Origin: Streptomyces bambusae
GTDB taxonomy: Bacteria > Actinomycetota > Actinomycetes > Streptomycetales > Streptomycetaceae
Reading direction: 5' to 3'
Length of the DNA stretch: 64,000 nt
Assembly (NCBI RefSeq): GCF_020532645.1
Contig: NZ_JAJAUZ010000022.1
Location: forward strand, 52,067 to 116,066
Numbering within the stretch: the first letter of the stretch is position 1; every line of letters starts with the position of its first letter. This document shows positions 25,516 through 32,919 of this stretch, piece after piece. The position numbers and the translations under genes are program-made. The notes beneath the pieces were generated by a model that did no database searches, was not told the origin of the DNA, and saw nothing but the letters and a program-made list of their open reading frames with translations.

Positions 25516-25746
25516 CGTCCGGCGTTTGAGGACCGGGGTCCGGGGCGGAGCCCCGAAAGCAAGCCCGTCCGGCGATTGAGGACCGGGGCGCGGGGGCGGA
25601 GCCCCGGAATCGAGCCCCGCCGGCGATTGAGGCGCGGGGGTGCGGGGGCGGAGCCCCTGCAAGGAGGGCCCGCCGGCAAGCCGACCCGGCGAGGGAGACC
25701 GAGCCCGTCCGGCGACCGAGGACCGGGACGGGGGCGGAGCCCCGGA
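25514..25746. repeat. Cluster of four dispersed palindromic repeats
   Basis: Four copies of the type CCCGTCCGGCG-(T/A)TTGAGGACCGG followed by GGGGCGGAGCCCCG lie at about 25514-25557, 25564-25607, 25616-25660 and 25705-25745. Each can fold into a GC-rich stem-loop. Divergence between copies is modest. Confidence 0.85.
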
Positions 25747-25899
25747 CGGGGACCGTCTAGGGACACCCTCAGACCGGCCTAAGGACCCCCCGGCACCGGA
25801 CATGCGGCACCCGCCCGATGCGCCAAAGCCCCCTGGCAAACGAATCTTGGATCACACCGACCGGTGCCGAGAACGCCGAGAACAACCCAGGAGCCCGAG

Positions 25900-26067
25900 A
25901 TGTTCGAGTACGAGATCGCCACGATGCGCAGCGCCGACCTGATCCGCGAGGCCGACGCCTACCGCCAGATCCAGCAGCTCGCCCACGCCGCCACCGCCAC
26001 CTCCGGAAGCCATGAAACCGAAGGGCGGGTGAAGGACGGCCGGCACTGGTTCGCCAAGGCCGCGTAA
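25900..26067 (+). CDS. Small conserved hypothetical protein (55 residues)
   Basis: Starts at ATG 25900 with AGGAG six bases upstream, ends TAA. Sequence MFEYEIATMRSADLIREADAYR is reminiscent of a widespread small Streptomyces family (M-E-x-E-x..R-S-A-x-L-I-R-x-A-x-x-x-R), often seen beside other genes. It is charged and probably one helix, without a membrane segment or Cys. It lies 43 bases before the LAL regulator in the same direction and could be co-transcribed. Function unknown. Confidence 0.75.
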   Translation: MFEYEIATMRSADLIREADAYRQIQQLAHAATATSGSHETEGRVKDGRHWFAKAA

Positions 26068-26110
26068 CCGTCCTGCCAGGGACGATTCCCGGTCGACCAG
26101 GAGCCCAGCA

Positions 26111-29100
26111 GTGATAACGACTGCCGTCCGAGCGGATCTCTGTGCGATGCTCGGCGGCGTGGAAACCAAGTCCGTCAGCCCGGTGTTCGTCGGCCGAGCC
26201 GACGAACTGGCCCGGCTCACCGATGCCCTCGCCCGCGCCGCCCGGCAGGAGCCCCAGGCCCTGCTGATCGGCGGCGAGGCCGGCGTCGGCAAGACCCGGC
26301 TCACCGAGGAATTCCTCGCCGAGGCCGCCCGGCGCGACGCCGTCGTGGCCGTCGGCGGCTGCGTCGAGATCGGGGCGGAGGGCCTTCCCTTCGCCCCCTT
26401 CTCCACGGCCCTGCGCGCCCTGCGCCGGATGCTGCCCGGGGAACTCGCCGCCGCGGCCGCCGGCCAGGAGGACGAACTCGCCCGCATCCTCCCCGAACTC
26501 GGCGACACCCCCAAGGGCCCGCACGACGAGGAGAGCACCGCACGCCTCTTCGAACTGACCGCCCGCCTGCTGGAGAAGCTCGCCGCCGACCGCACCGTCG
26601 TCATCGTGCTGGAAGACCTACACTGGGCGGACACCTCCACCCGCCACCTCCTCTCGTACCTCTTCCGCACCCTCGCCAGCGGACGCCTCGTCCTCGTCGC
26701 CACCTACCGCGCCGACGACGTCCACCGCCGCCACCCGCTGCGCCCCCTGCTCGCCGAACTCGACCGGCTGCGCACCGTCCAGCGCGTCGAACTCTCCCGC
26801 TTCACCCGCGCCGAGGTCCGCCGCCAGCTCGCCGGCATCCTCTCCAGCGCCCCCGACGAAGCCCTCGTCGAGACCGTCTTCACCCGCTCCGACGGCAACG
26901 CCTTCTTCGTCGAGGAACTCGTCGCCTCCATGGAGAGCGGCTGCCGCACCGGACTCACCGAATCCCTCCGCGACCTCCTGCTGGTCCGCGTCGAGGTGCT
27001 GCCCGAAGCCGCCCAGCGCGTGGTCCGGCTCGTCGCCGAAGGCGGCTCCACCGTCGAGTACCCGCTGCTGCTCGCCGTCGCCCAGCTCACCGAAGACGAA
27101 CTGATCGAGGCCCTCCGCGCCGCGGTCGGCGCCAACATCCTCCTCGCCACCCCCGACGGCGACGGCTACCGCTTCCGGCACTCCCTGGTCCGCGAGGCCG
27201 TCAGCGACGACCTCCTCCCCGGCGAACGCTCCCGCGTCAACCGCCGCTACGCCGAAGCCCTCGAAGCCGACGACTCGCTCGTCCGCGCCGAGGAGCGGAT
27301 CATCCGGCTCGCCAGCTACTGGTACTACGCCCACGAACCGGCCAAGGCCCTGCCCGCCGTCCTGGAGGCCGCCGTCGCCGCCCGCCGCCGGCACGCCTAC
27401 TCCGAGCAGCTGTCCCTGCTGGAACGCGCCCTGGACCTGTGGGACGACGCACCGGACGAGGTCCGCGAAGCCCTGCGCCCCGCCGACGACGCGGCCGTCT
27501 ACCCGCCGTGCGGCTGCGACCCCGAAACCACCCCGCTGCGCCGCCTCGACCTGCTCGCCGAAGCCAGCGTCGCCGCCCGCTTCGGCGGCGAACGCGAACG
27601 CGCCCTGAAGCTCACCAAGACGGCGCTGCGCATGCTGGACGACGGCCACGACCCGCTGCGTGCGGCCTGGTTCTGGACCGAACGCTCCCGCCTGGTGTCC
27701 GCCCTCTCCCGGGGCGACGGCTGGGAGGAACTCGCCATCGCCCAGGACCTGGTGCGCGGGCTGCCGCCGTCCCAGGTGCACGCCGAGGTGCTGGTCCTCG
27801 TCGCCGGCTGGGGCATGCTCAACCGGCCCGGCCCCGACAACCTCGCCACCGCCGAACGCGCCGTCGAGTATGCGCGGATGATCGGCGCCGAGGACGTCGA
27901 ACTCAACGCCCGCCTGACCGTGGGCAGTCTGCTCGCCGACACGGACGTCGACCGCGGTCTCGCCGAGATGCGGGCGGTCAAGGAACGCGCCCGGCAGCTC
28001 GGCCTCGCCATGCTCGAAGGCCGCGCCCACATCAACATCTCCTCCCAGCTGGAGAACGCCGGCCGTTCCCAGGAAGCCGTGGAACTCGCCGCACAGGGCG
28101 TGGAACGGGTCCGCTCCTACCGCCTGTACGACTCCGAGGCATGGGTCTGCGGCAACATGGCCGAGTCCCTGTACAGCCTGGGCCGCTGGGAAGAGGCCGC
28201 GGCCGGGGCCCAGCGGGCGCTGCGGGCCGCGCAGAGCGCCAAGCCCCGCGGCTCCGGGGCCGCCCGCCTCGCCCATCTCGCCCTCGCCCGCGGTGAACTG
28301 GCCGAGGCGGCCACCCAACTCGACGCGGCAGTTGGCCACTTCGGACCGCAGGAGACCTCCCCGCAGCACCGCATCCCGCTGTTCCGCCTGGCCCTGGGCA
28401 TCGCGGCGGGGGAGGGCCGGCTCCTCGACGCGCGCGCGGAGCTGGTGCGGGCCGCGGAGTTCGGCTTCCCGCTGGGGCAGCACCGCTACGTCTGGCCGCT
28501 GCTGCTCGCGGCCGCGACCGCGGAGGCGGACGCACGGGGGCTTCCGGTGGCCGAGGCGGGGCGGGCCGAGGCGGTCGGCCTGATCCGGGCCGAGGCACGG
28601 CGGCTCCCGACTCCGGTGCCGGTGTGGGAGGCGCACTCCGCCTTCGTACGGGCCGAGCTGCGGCGGGCCGAGGGCATCGACACGGTCGCCGACTGGGAGG
28701 AGACCGAGGCGGCGGTACGGCCGCTGCACCGGCCGTACCTGCTGGCCCGGGTCCGGCACCGGCTCGGCGAGGCGCTGCTGGCGGGCGGCGGTGAGCGGGA
28801 GCGGGTCGTTTCGCTGCTGCGGGACGCGGTGGGGACGGCCGAACGGCTGGGCTGCCGGCGGCTGCGCGAGGACCTGTCGCTGCTGGCGCAGCGCGCGCGG
28901 CTGTCGCTGTCCTCGCCCGACGATGCGTCCGATCCGGCGGGCGGGCCGGTGGACACGGTCGAGGCGCTGGGGCTGACGAGCCGCGAACGGGATGTCCTGC
29001 AGCTGGTCGCGGCGGGCCTGAGCAACCGGCAGATAGCCGGGGAGCTGTTCATCTCGCCGAAGACGGCGAGCGTCCACGTCTCCAACATCCTGGCCAAACT

Positions 29101-29161
29101 CGGCGTGTCCGGCCGGGGCGAAGCCGCTGCCCTCTCCCACCGCCTCCGCCTCTTCCCCTGA
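26111..29161 (+). CDS. Large ATP-binding LuxR-family (LAL) transcriptional regulator
   Basis: 1016 residues from GTG 26111, with CAGGAGCC about eight bases upstream. N-terminal AAA-type ATPase domain: VFVGRADELARL, Walker A GEAGVGKT at 55-62, Walker B VVIVLEDLHWAD. A long helical, TPR-like middle (about 400-900) follows. The C-terminal LuxR HTH is LTSRERDVLQLVAAGLSNRQ then FISPKTASVHVSNILAKLGV. LAL proteins are usually ligand-dependent activators of secondary metabolism or catabolism. No biosynthetic cluster adjoins it, so its target is unknown. Its stop is followed by dispersed repeats, not a clear terminator. Confidence 0.93.
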   Translation: MITTAVRADLCAMLGGVETKSVSPVFVGRADELARLTDALARAARQEPQALLIGGEAGVGKTRLTEEFLAEAARRDAVVAVGGCVEIGAEGLPFAPFSTALRALRRMLPGELAAAAAGQEDELARILPELGDTPKGPHDEESTARLFELTARLLEKLAADRTVVIVLEDLHWADTSTRHLLSYLFRTLASGRLVLVATYRADDVHRRHPLRPLLAELDRLRTVQRVELSRFTRAEVRRQLAGILSSAPDEALVETVFTRSDGNAFFVEELVASMESGCRTGLTESLRDLLLVRVEVLPEAAQRVVRLVAEGGSTVEYPLLLAVAQLTEDELIEALRAAVGANILLATPDGDGYRFRHSLVREAVSDDLLPGERSRVNRRYAEALEADDSLVRAEERIIRLASYWYYAHEPAKALPAVLEAAVAARRRHAYSEQLSLLERALDLWDDAPDEVREALRPADDAAVYPPCGCDPETTPLRRLDLLAEASVAARFGGERERALKLTKTALRMLDDGHDPLRAAWFWTERSRLVSALSRGDGWEELAIAQDLVRGLPPSQVHAEVLVLVAGWGMLNRPGPDNLATAERAVEYARMIGAEDVELNARLTVGSLLADTDVDRGLAEMRAVKERARQLGLAMLEGRAHINISSQLENAGRSQEAVELAAQGVERVRSYRLYDSEAWVCGNMAESLYSLGRWEEAAAGAQRALRAAQSAKPRGSGAARLAHLALARGELAEAATQLDAAVGHFGPQETSPQHRIPLFRLALGIAAGEGRLLDARAELVRAAEFGFPLGQHRYVWPLLLAAATAEADARGLPVAEAGRAEAVGLIRAEARRLPTPVPVWEAHSAFVRAELRRAEGIDTVADWEETEAAVRPLHRPYLLARVRHRLGEALLAGGGERERVVSLLRDAVGTAERLGCRRLREDLSLLAQRARLSLSSPDDASDPAGGPVDTVEALGLTSRERDVLQLVAAGLSNRQIAGELFISPKTASVHVSNILAKLGVSGRGEAAALSHRLRLFP

Positions 29162-29317
29162 CCCGGCGAAGCCGCAAGACCGGGGCGCCGCCCCGAACCC
29201 CGCGCCCGAACGCCGGCGGGGCTGCAAGACCGGTGGCCCCGCCACCGGACTCCCGCGCCCCCAACGCCTGCGGGGCTGGACTTGCCCGGCAGCATCCGGC
29301 CCGCGGGCAAACCCCGG
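29162..29317. repeat. Dispersed repeats between the LAL gene and the convergent lipoprotein gene
   Basis: Two diverged copies of the window's repeat family: CCCCGCGCCCGAACGCCGG with CGGGGCTGC near 29200-29224, and CCCGCGCCCCCAACGCCTG with CGGGGCTGG near 29251-29279. They fill the convergent intergenic gap and may act as transcription barriers. Confidence 0.75.
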
Positions 29318-30493
29318 TCAGCGGACCGTGACGGCCAGGAGGCGGTCGTCGGCGGGGGTCGGGGTGCCGCGGCCGTCCGTTTCGCTGGTGAGCAGGAGCA
29401 GCCGGCCGGGGGCGACGGCGACGACCGTGCGCAGCCGGCCGTACTTCTCCGTGAGGAACGCCTCCGGATCGGCAGCCGGCCGGGTCCCGTCCAGCGGTAT
29501 GCGCCACAGCCGCTCCCCCCGCAGCCCGGCCATCCACACCGAGCCCGCCGCGAAGGCGATCCCGCTGGGAGACGCCTCTTCCGTGCGCCACTGCGCGACC
29601 GGGTCCCTGAAGCCCGCCTTGCCGGCCTTCCCCTCGGCCACCGGCCAGCCGTAGTTCCCGCCCGGCTCGATCCGGTTCAGCTCATCCCACGTGTTCTGCC
29701 CGAACTCGGCCGCCCACAGCCGCTTCTCCGCGTCCCAGGCCAGCCCCTGCACATTGCGGTGCCCGTACGAGTACACGACCGAATCCGCCTCCGGATTGCC
29801 GTGCACCGGCTCCCCGTCCGGCGTCATCCGCAGGATCTTGCCGCCCAGCGACTTCCTGTCCTGCGACAGCGAGCGGTCACCCGTCTCACCCGTCCCCGCG
29901 TACAGCATCCGGTCCGGGCCGAACGCGATCCGCCCGCCGTTGTGGACGAGGCCCTTCGGAATGCCCCGGAGCACCGTGTCCGGTGCCCCCAGCTGCTGAC
30001 CGGCCGGCCGCTTCTCGTCGTACCGCATGCGGGCGATCCGGTTGTCCGACTCCGTCGTGAAGTACGCGTACACCAGCCGGTCCGAGGCGAAGTCCGGGGA
30101 CAGCGCCAGCCCCAGCAGACCGCCCTCGCCGCCCGGTGACACCCCCGACACCTCGCCGACCACCGCCACCGTGCCGCGGTCCGCGTCGATCCGGCTGATC
30201 GTGCCCTCGTCCCGGGACGCGACCAGCAGGTCGCCGTCCGGCAGCGGGGCCAGCCCCCACGGGCTCTTCAGCCCCTCGGCCACCACCCCGGTGACCGTCG
30301 CCGACCCCTTGGCCGGCGCCCGCGAACCACCCGGCTCCGCGGCGGAGGCACGCGGCGACGCCCCCGCCGACGACTTCGGCGGCGAGCCGCTCGCCGACAG
30401 CTCCGGCAGCCCCGCACCACCCCCCGAGCACGCCGTCAGCAGCACCCCGGCCAGCACCGCAGCCGCCCCCGCACCCCGCATCCGCACACCCAT
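29318..30493 (-). CDS. PQQ-type sugar (glucose/sorbosone) dehydrogenase-like lipoprotein
   Basis: 391 residues from ATG 30493 with GGAAGGAGC upstream. The signal peptide ends in the lipobox LLTAC, so it is anchored on the outer face of the membrane. A Ser/Ala/Pro-rich linker of about 50 residues follows, then a soluble glucose-dehydrogenase-type beta-propeller: SPWGLAPLPDGDLLVASRDEG, GEGGLLGLALSPDF, HNGGRIAFGPD, YSYGHRNVQGLAWD, EFGQNTWDELNRIEPGGNYGWP. The family oxidises sugars with PQQ, but Streptomyces rarely makes PQQ, so the actual cofactor and substrate are unknown. Confidence 0.9.
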   Translation of the reverse strand: MGVRMRGAGAAAVLAGVLLTACSGGGAGLPELSASGSPPKSSAGASPRASAAEPGGSRAPAKGSATVTGVVAEGLKSPWGLAPLPDGDLLVASRDEGTISRIDADRGTVAVVGEVSGVSPGGEGGLLGLALSPDFASDRLVYAYFTTESDNRIARMRYDEKRPAGQQLGAPDTVLRGIPKGLVHNGGRIAFGPDRMLYAGTGETGDRSLSQDRKSLGGKILRMTPDGEPVHGNPEADSVVYSYGHRNVQGLAWDAEKRLWAAEFGQNTWDELNRIEPGGNYGWPVAEGKAGKAGFRDPVAQWRTEEASPSGIAFAAGSVWMAGLRGERLWRIPLDGTRPAADPEAFLTEKYGRLRTVVAVAPGRLLLLTSETDGRGTPTPADDRLLAVTVR

Positions 30494-30618
30494 GGCCCTG
30501 CTCCTTCCCCCGTACGGCTCCGCCATCCGCCTACACCCCTACCAACCCCACCCCCGCCCCCCGAAGTTCCACCCTTCGTACACCCGATCGAGTGGTTCGC
30601 GGCCCCGGCTCCGCCCCC

Positions 30619-31626
30619 TCAGTCCCAGGACCCCACCGCCGCCGGCAGCGCCGCGATCTCGGCCAGGTCGTCGGCCGTCAGCAGCACCCCGGCCGCCCGT
30701 GCGTTCTCCGCCGCCCACCGCTCCCGCTTCGTCCCCGGCACCGGCACCACGTGCGGCCCCTGCGCCAGCACCCACGCCAGCGCCACCTGGGCCGCCGTGA
30801 CCTGCGGCCCGTGCCGCCGCGCGATCTGCCGCAGCCCCACCACCAGCGCCTGGTTCGACGCCATCGCGTACGCCGTGAACCGCGGATGCCGGGCCCGCGC
30901 GTCCTCCGGCTCGAAACCCTCCCCGGGCGTCAGCGTCCCCGACAGGAACCCGCTGCCCAGCGGCATCGCCGCCAGGAACCCCACCCCGCGGGCCGCGCAC
31001 CACGGCAGCAGCCCCCACAGCGCCCCCGGCGACCACACCGACAGCTCCGCCTGCACCGCGCTCACCGGGAACACCTGCTGCACCCGCTCCAGCTGCCCGA
31101 GCACCGCGTCGTACCGCCCCGCGTCGTAGGGGCCCGCCCCGCGCCGGGCCGCGGCTCCCACCGCACAGAAGCCCAGCGCCCGGACCTTCCCCGCGGTCAC
31201 CAGCTCCGCCATCGCCCCCCAGGTCTCCTCGACCGGGACGTCCGGGTCCGGCCGGTGCAGCTGGTACAGGTCGATCACCCCGGTCCGGAGCCGCCGCAGC
31301 GAGGCGTCGCAGGCCCGCCGCACGTATCCGGGCCGGCCGTTGGTCACCACGTGCTGGTCGCCCACCTGCAGCCCGACCTTCGTGGACACGAACGCCTCGG
31401 CCCGCCGCGCCTTCAGCACCCGGCCGAGCAGCAGCTCGTTCGTGAACGGCCCGTACATGTCCGCCGTGTCCAGCAGGCTCGCCCCGAGGTCCAGCGCCGT
31501 GTGCACCGCGCGGAGCGACTCCTCCCCGCGCCGCTGCGAAGCGGTGTACGCCCAGCTCATCGGCATGCAGCCGAGTCCGACCGCACCGACCTCCAGAGCC
31601 GCCGCGCCGATAGTCCTGCGCTCCAC
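30619..31626 (-). CDS. Aldo/keto reductase
   Basis: 335 residues from GTG 31626. TIM-barrel AKR motifs: GLGCMPMSWAY, LLDTADMYGPFTNELLLGRVL with catalytic Asp and Tyr, a Lys in VSTKVGL, DLYQLHRPDPDVPVEETWGAM, and the NADPH site VPVPGTKRERWAAENARAAG. Probably reduces aldehydes or ketones in the cytoplasm. Divergent by 85 bases from a 2-hydroxyacid dehydrogenase. A 125-base gap separates its end from the lipoprotein start, with no obvious terminator. Confidence 0.9.
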   Translation of the reverse strand: MERRTIGAAALEVGAVGLGCMPMSWAYTASQRRGEESLRAVHTALDLGASLLDTADMYGPFTNELLLGRVLKARRAEAFVSTKVGLQVGDQHVVTNGRPGYVRRACDASLRRLRTGVIDLYQLHRPDPDVPVEETWGAMAELVTAGKVRALGFCAVGAAARRGAGPYDAGRYDAVLGQLERVQQVFPVSAVQAELSVWSPGALWGLLPWCAARGVGFLAAMPLGSGFLSGTLTPGEGFEPEDARARHPRFTAYAMASNQALVVGLRQIARRHGPQVTAAQVALAWVLAQGPHVVPVPGTKRERWAAENARAAGVLLTADDLAEIAALPAAVGSWD

Positions 31627-31711
31627 CTGCTCGTACCCCTCCCTCTCCCGCTCCTCAAACTAACGTCTCCGCCGCCGACTTGATCATCGGCGGTTGGCAT
31701 AGCCTCCTGGC

Positions 31712-32650
31712 ATGACGAAAGACGTGTGGCTGCCGATAGCGGCCGACGAGATCGAAGGCCTCCCCGAGGGCCTGCACTACCGCTTCTGGAACGGCGGCCC
31801 GGAATTCCCCGCCGACCCCGCGGACTGCGCGTACTACGTGGTCCCGTACATGAAGGGCCCCGAGGTCGCGACCCGGCCGCTGGCCGGCATGGCCGGCGTC
31901 GAGGTCGTCCAGACCCTCTCCGCGGGGATCGACCACGTGCAGCCGGGCCTGGGCCTGCTGCGCCCGGGCGTCCGGCTGTGCAACGCCCGCGGCGTCCACG
32001 AGGCCAGCACCGCCGAGCTGACCCTGGCCCTGGTGCTGTCCTCGCTGCGCGGCGTCCCCGGCTTCGTCCGCGGCCAGGACCGCGAGGAGTGGCGGGACGG
32101 CTTCTACCCGGCCCTCGCCGACAAGTCCGTCCTGATCGTCGGCTACGGCTCCATCGGCGCCGCCATCGAGGACCGCCTCGCCCCCTTCGAATGCGCCCGG
32201 ATCACCCGCGTCGCCCGCACGGCCCGCACCGCCGCCCACGGCCCGGTGCACCCGCTGGCCGACCTGCCGGCCCTGCTGCCCGCCGCCGACGTCGTGATCC
32301 TCTCCACCCCGCTCACCGAGCAGACCCGGGGCCTGGCGGACGCCGCCTTCCTGGCCCGCATGAAGGACGGGGCGCTGCTCGTGAACGTGGCCCGCGGCCC
32401 GGTCGTCGACACCAAGGCGCTCCTCGCCGAACTGGAGACGGGCCGGCTGCGCGCCGCGCTCGACGTCACGGACCCGGAACCGCTGCCCGCGGGCCATCCG
32501 CTCTGGCACGCCCCGGGTGTCCTGATCACGCCGCATGTCGGCGGCAGCACCTCCGCGTTCATGCCGCGCGCCAAGCGCCTGCTCGCCCGCCAGCTGACCC
32601 GCTTCGCCGCCGGCGAGCCTGTGGACAACACCGTTTTGATCACGGAATGA
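31712..32650 (+). CDS. D-2-hydroxyacid dehydrogenase family protein
   Basis: 312 residues. NAD(P)-binding motif VLIVGYGSIGAAIEDRL near residue 140; catalytic Arg in NVARGPVVDTKAL; Glu in DVTDPEPLPAGHPLW and His in TPHVGGSTSAFMPRA. The GYGSIG dinucleotide loop followed by a non-acidic residue hints at NADP preference. No ribosome site precedes the ATG; CATAGCC about 13 bases upstream could be a -10, so a leaderless message is plausible. Substrate not predictable. Confidence 0.88.
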   Translation: MTKDVWLPIAADEIEGLPEGLHYRFWNGGPEFPADPADCAYYVVPYMKGPEVATRPLAGMAGVEVVQTLSAGIDHVQPGLGLLRPGVRLCNARGVHEASTAELTLALVLSSLRGVPGFVRGQDREEWRDGFYPALADKSVLIVGYGSIGAAIEDRLAPFECARITRVARTARTAAHGPVHPLADLPALLPAADVVILSTPLTEQTRGLADAAFLARMKDGALLVNVARGPVVDTKALLAELETGRLRAALDVTDPEPLPAGHPLWHAPGVLITPHVGGSTSAFMPRAKRLLARQLTRFAAGEPVDNTVLITE

Positions 32651-32710
32651 GTCCGCTTGTGCACGCTCCGGAGCGGAACGTGCGCACTCCGTGTCCGTAT
32701 ATCCGCCCTG

Positions 32711-32725
32711 GTCACGCAGCGTAGA
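32711..32725. promoter_or_regulatory. BldD-like box upstream of the CdgE-like gene
   Basis: TCACGCAGCGTAG (32712-32724) agrees with the published BldD core TnACnC(A/T)GnGTnA at nine of ten fixed positions (final A is G). It lies about 195 bases before the chosen GTG and 120 before the upstream ATG. BldD with c-di-GMP is known to repress several diguanylate cyclase genes. Confidence 0.5.
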
Positions 32726-32919
32726 GGCACTATGTCCCTGAGTGACGAAACTGGTGTATCGTCCGGAACAAGGGGCTGCGCCGCGAACGTACGGCGCTGG
32801 GGAGTGATCGGACACTTTGGGGGGCGACGGGCGATGCACGGCCAATGGACGAAGAATCCGAGGCGGCGAGGGCGCCGCAGGCGGCGCCTGGAGGCGCCGG
32901 TTTCAGCCAGGGAGCCCCG

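Larger units (their letters stand above)
24673..25899. other. Gene-free repeat zone of 1.2 kb
   Basis: No credible gene is present: open frames here are in repeats, lack ribosome sites and have no recognisable domains. The zone contains a 21-base tandem array, a 36-base degenerate tandem array and several dispersed palindromic repeats, listed separately. A weakly structured stretch follows (25746-25888), ending in the ribosome site of the next gene. Confidence 0.8.
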
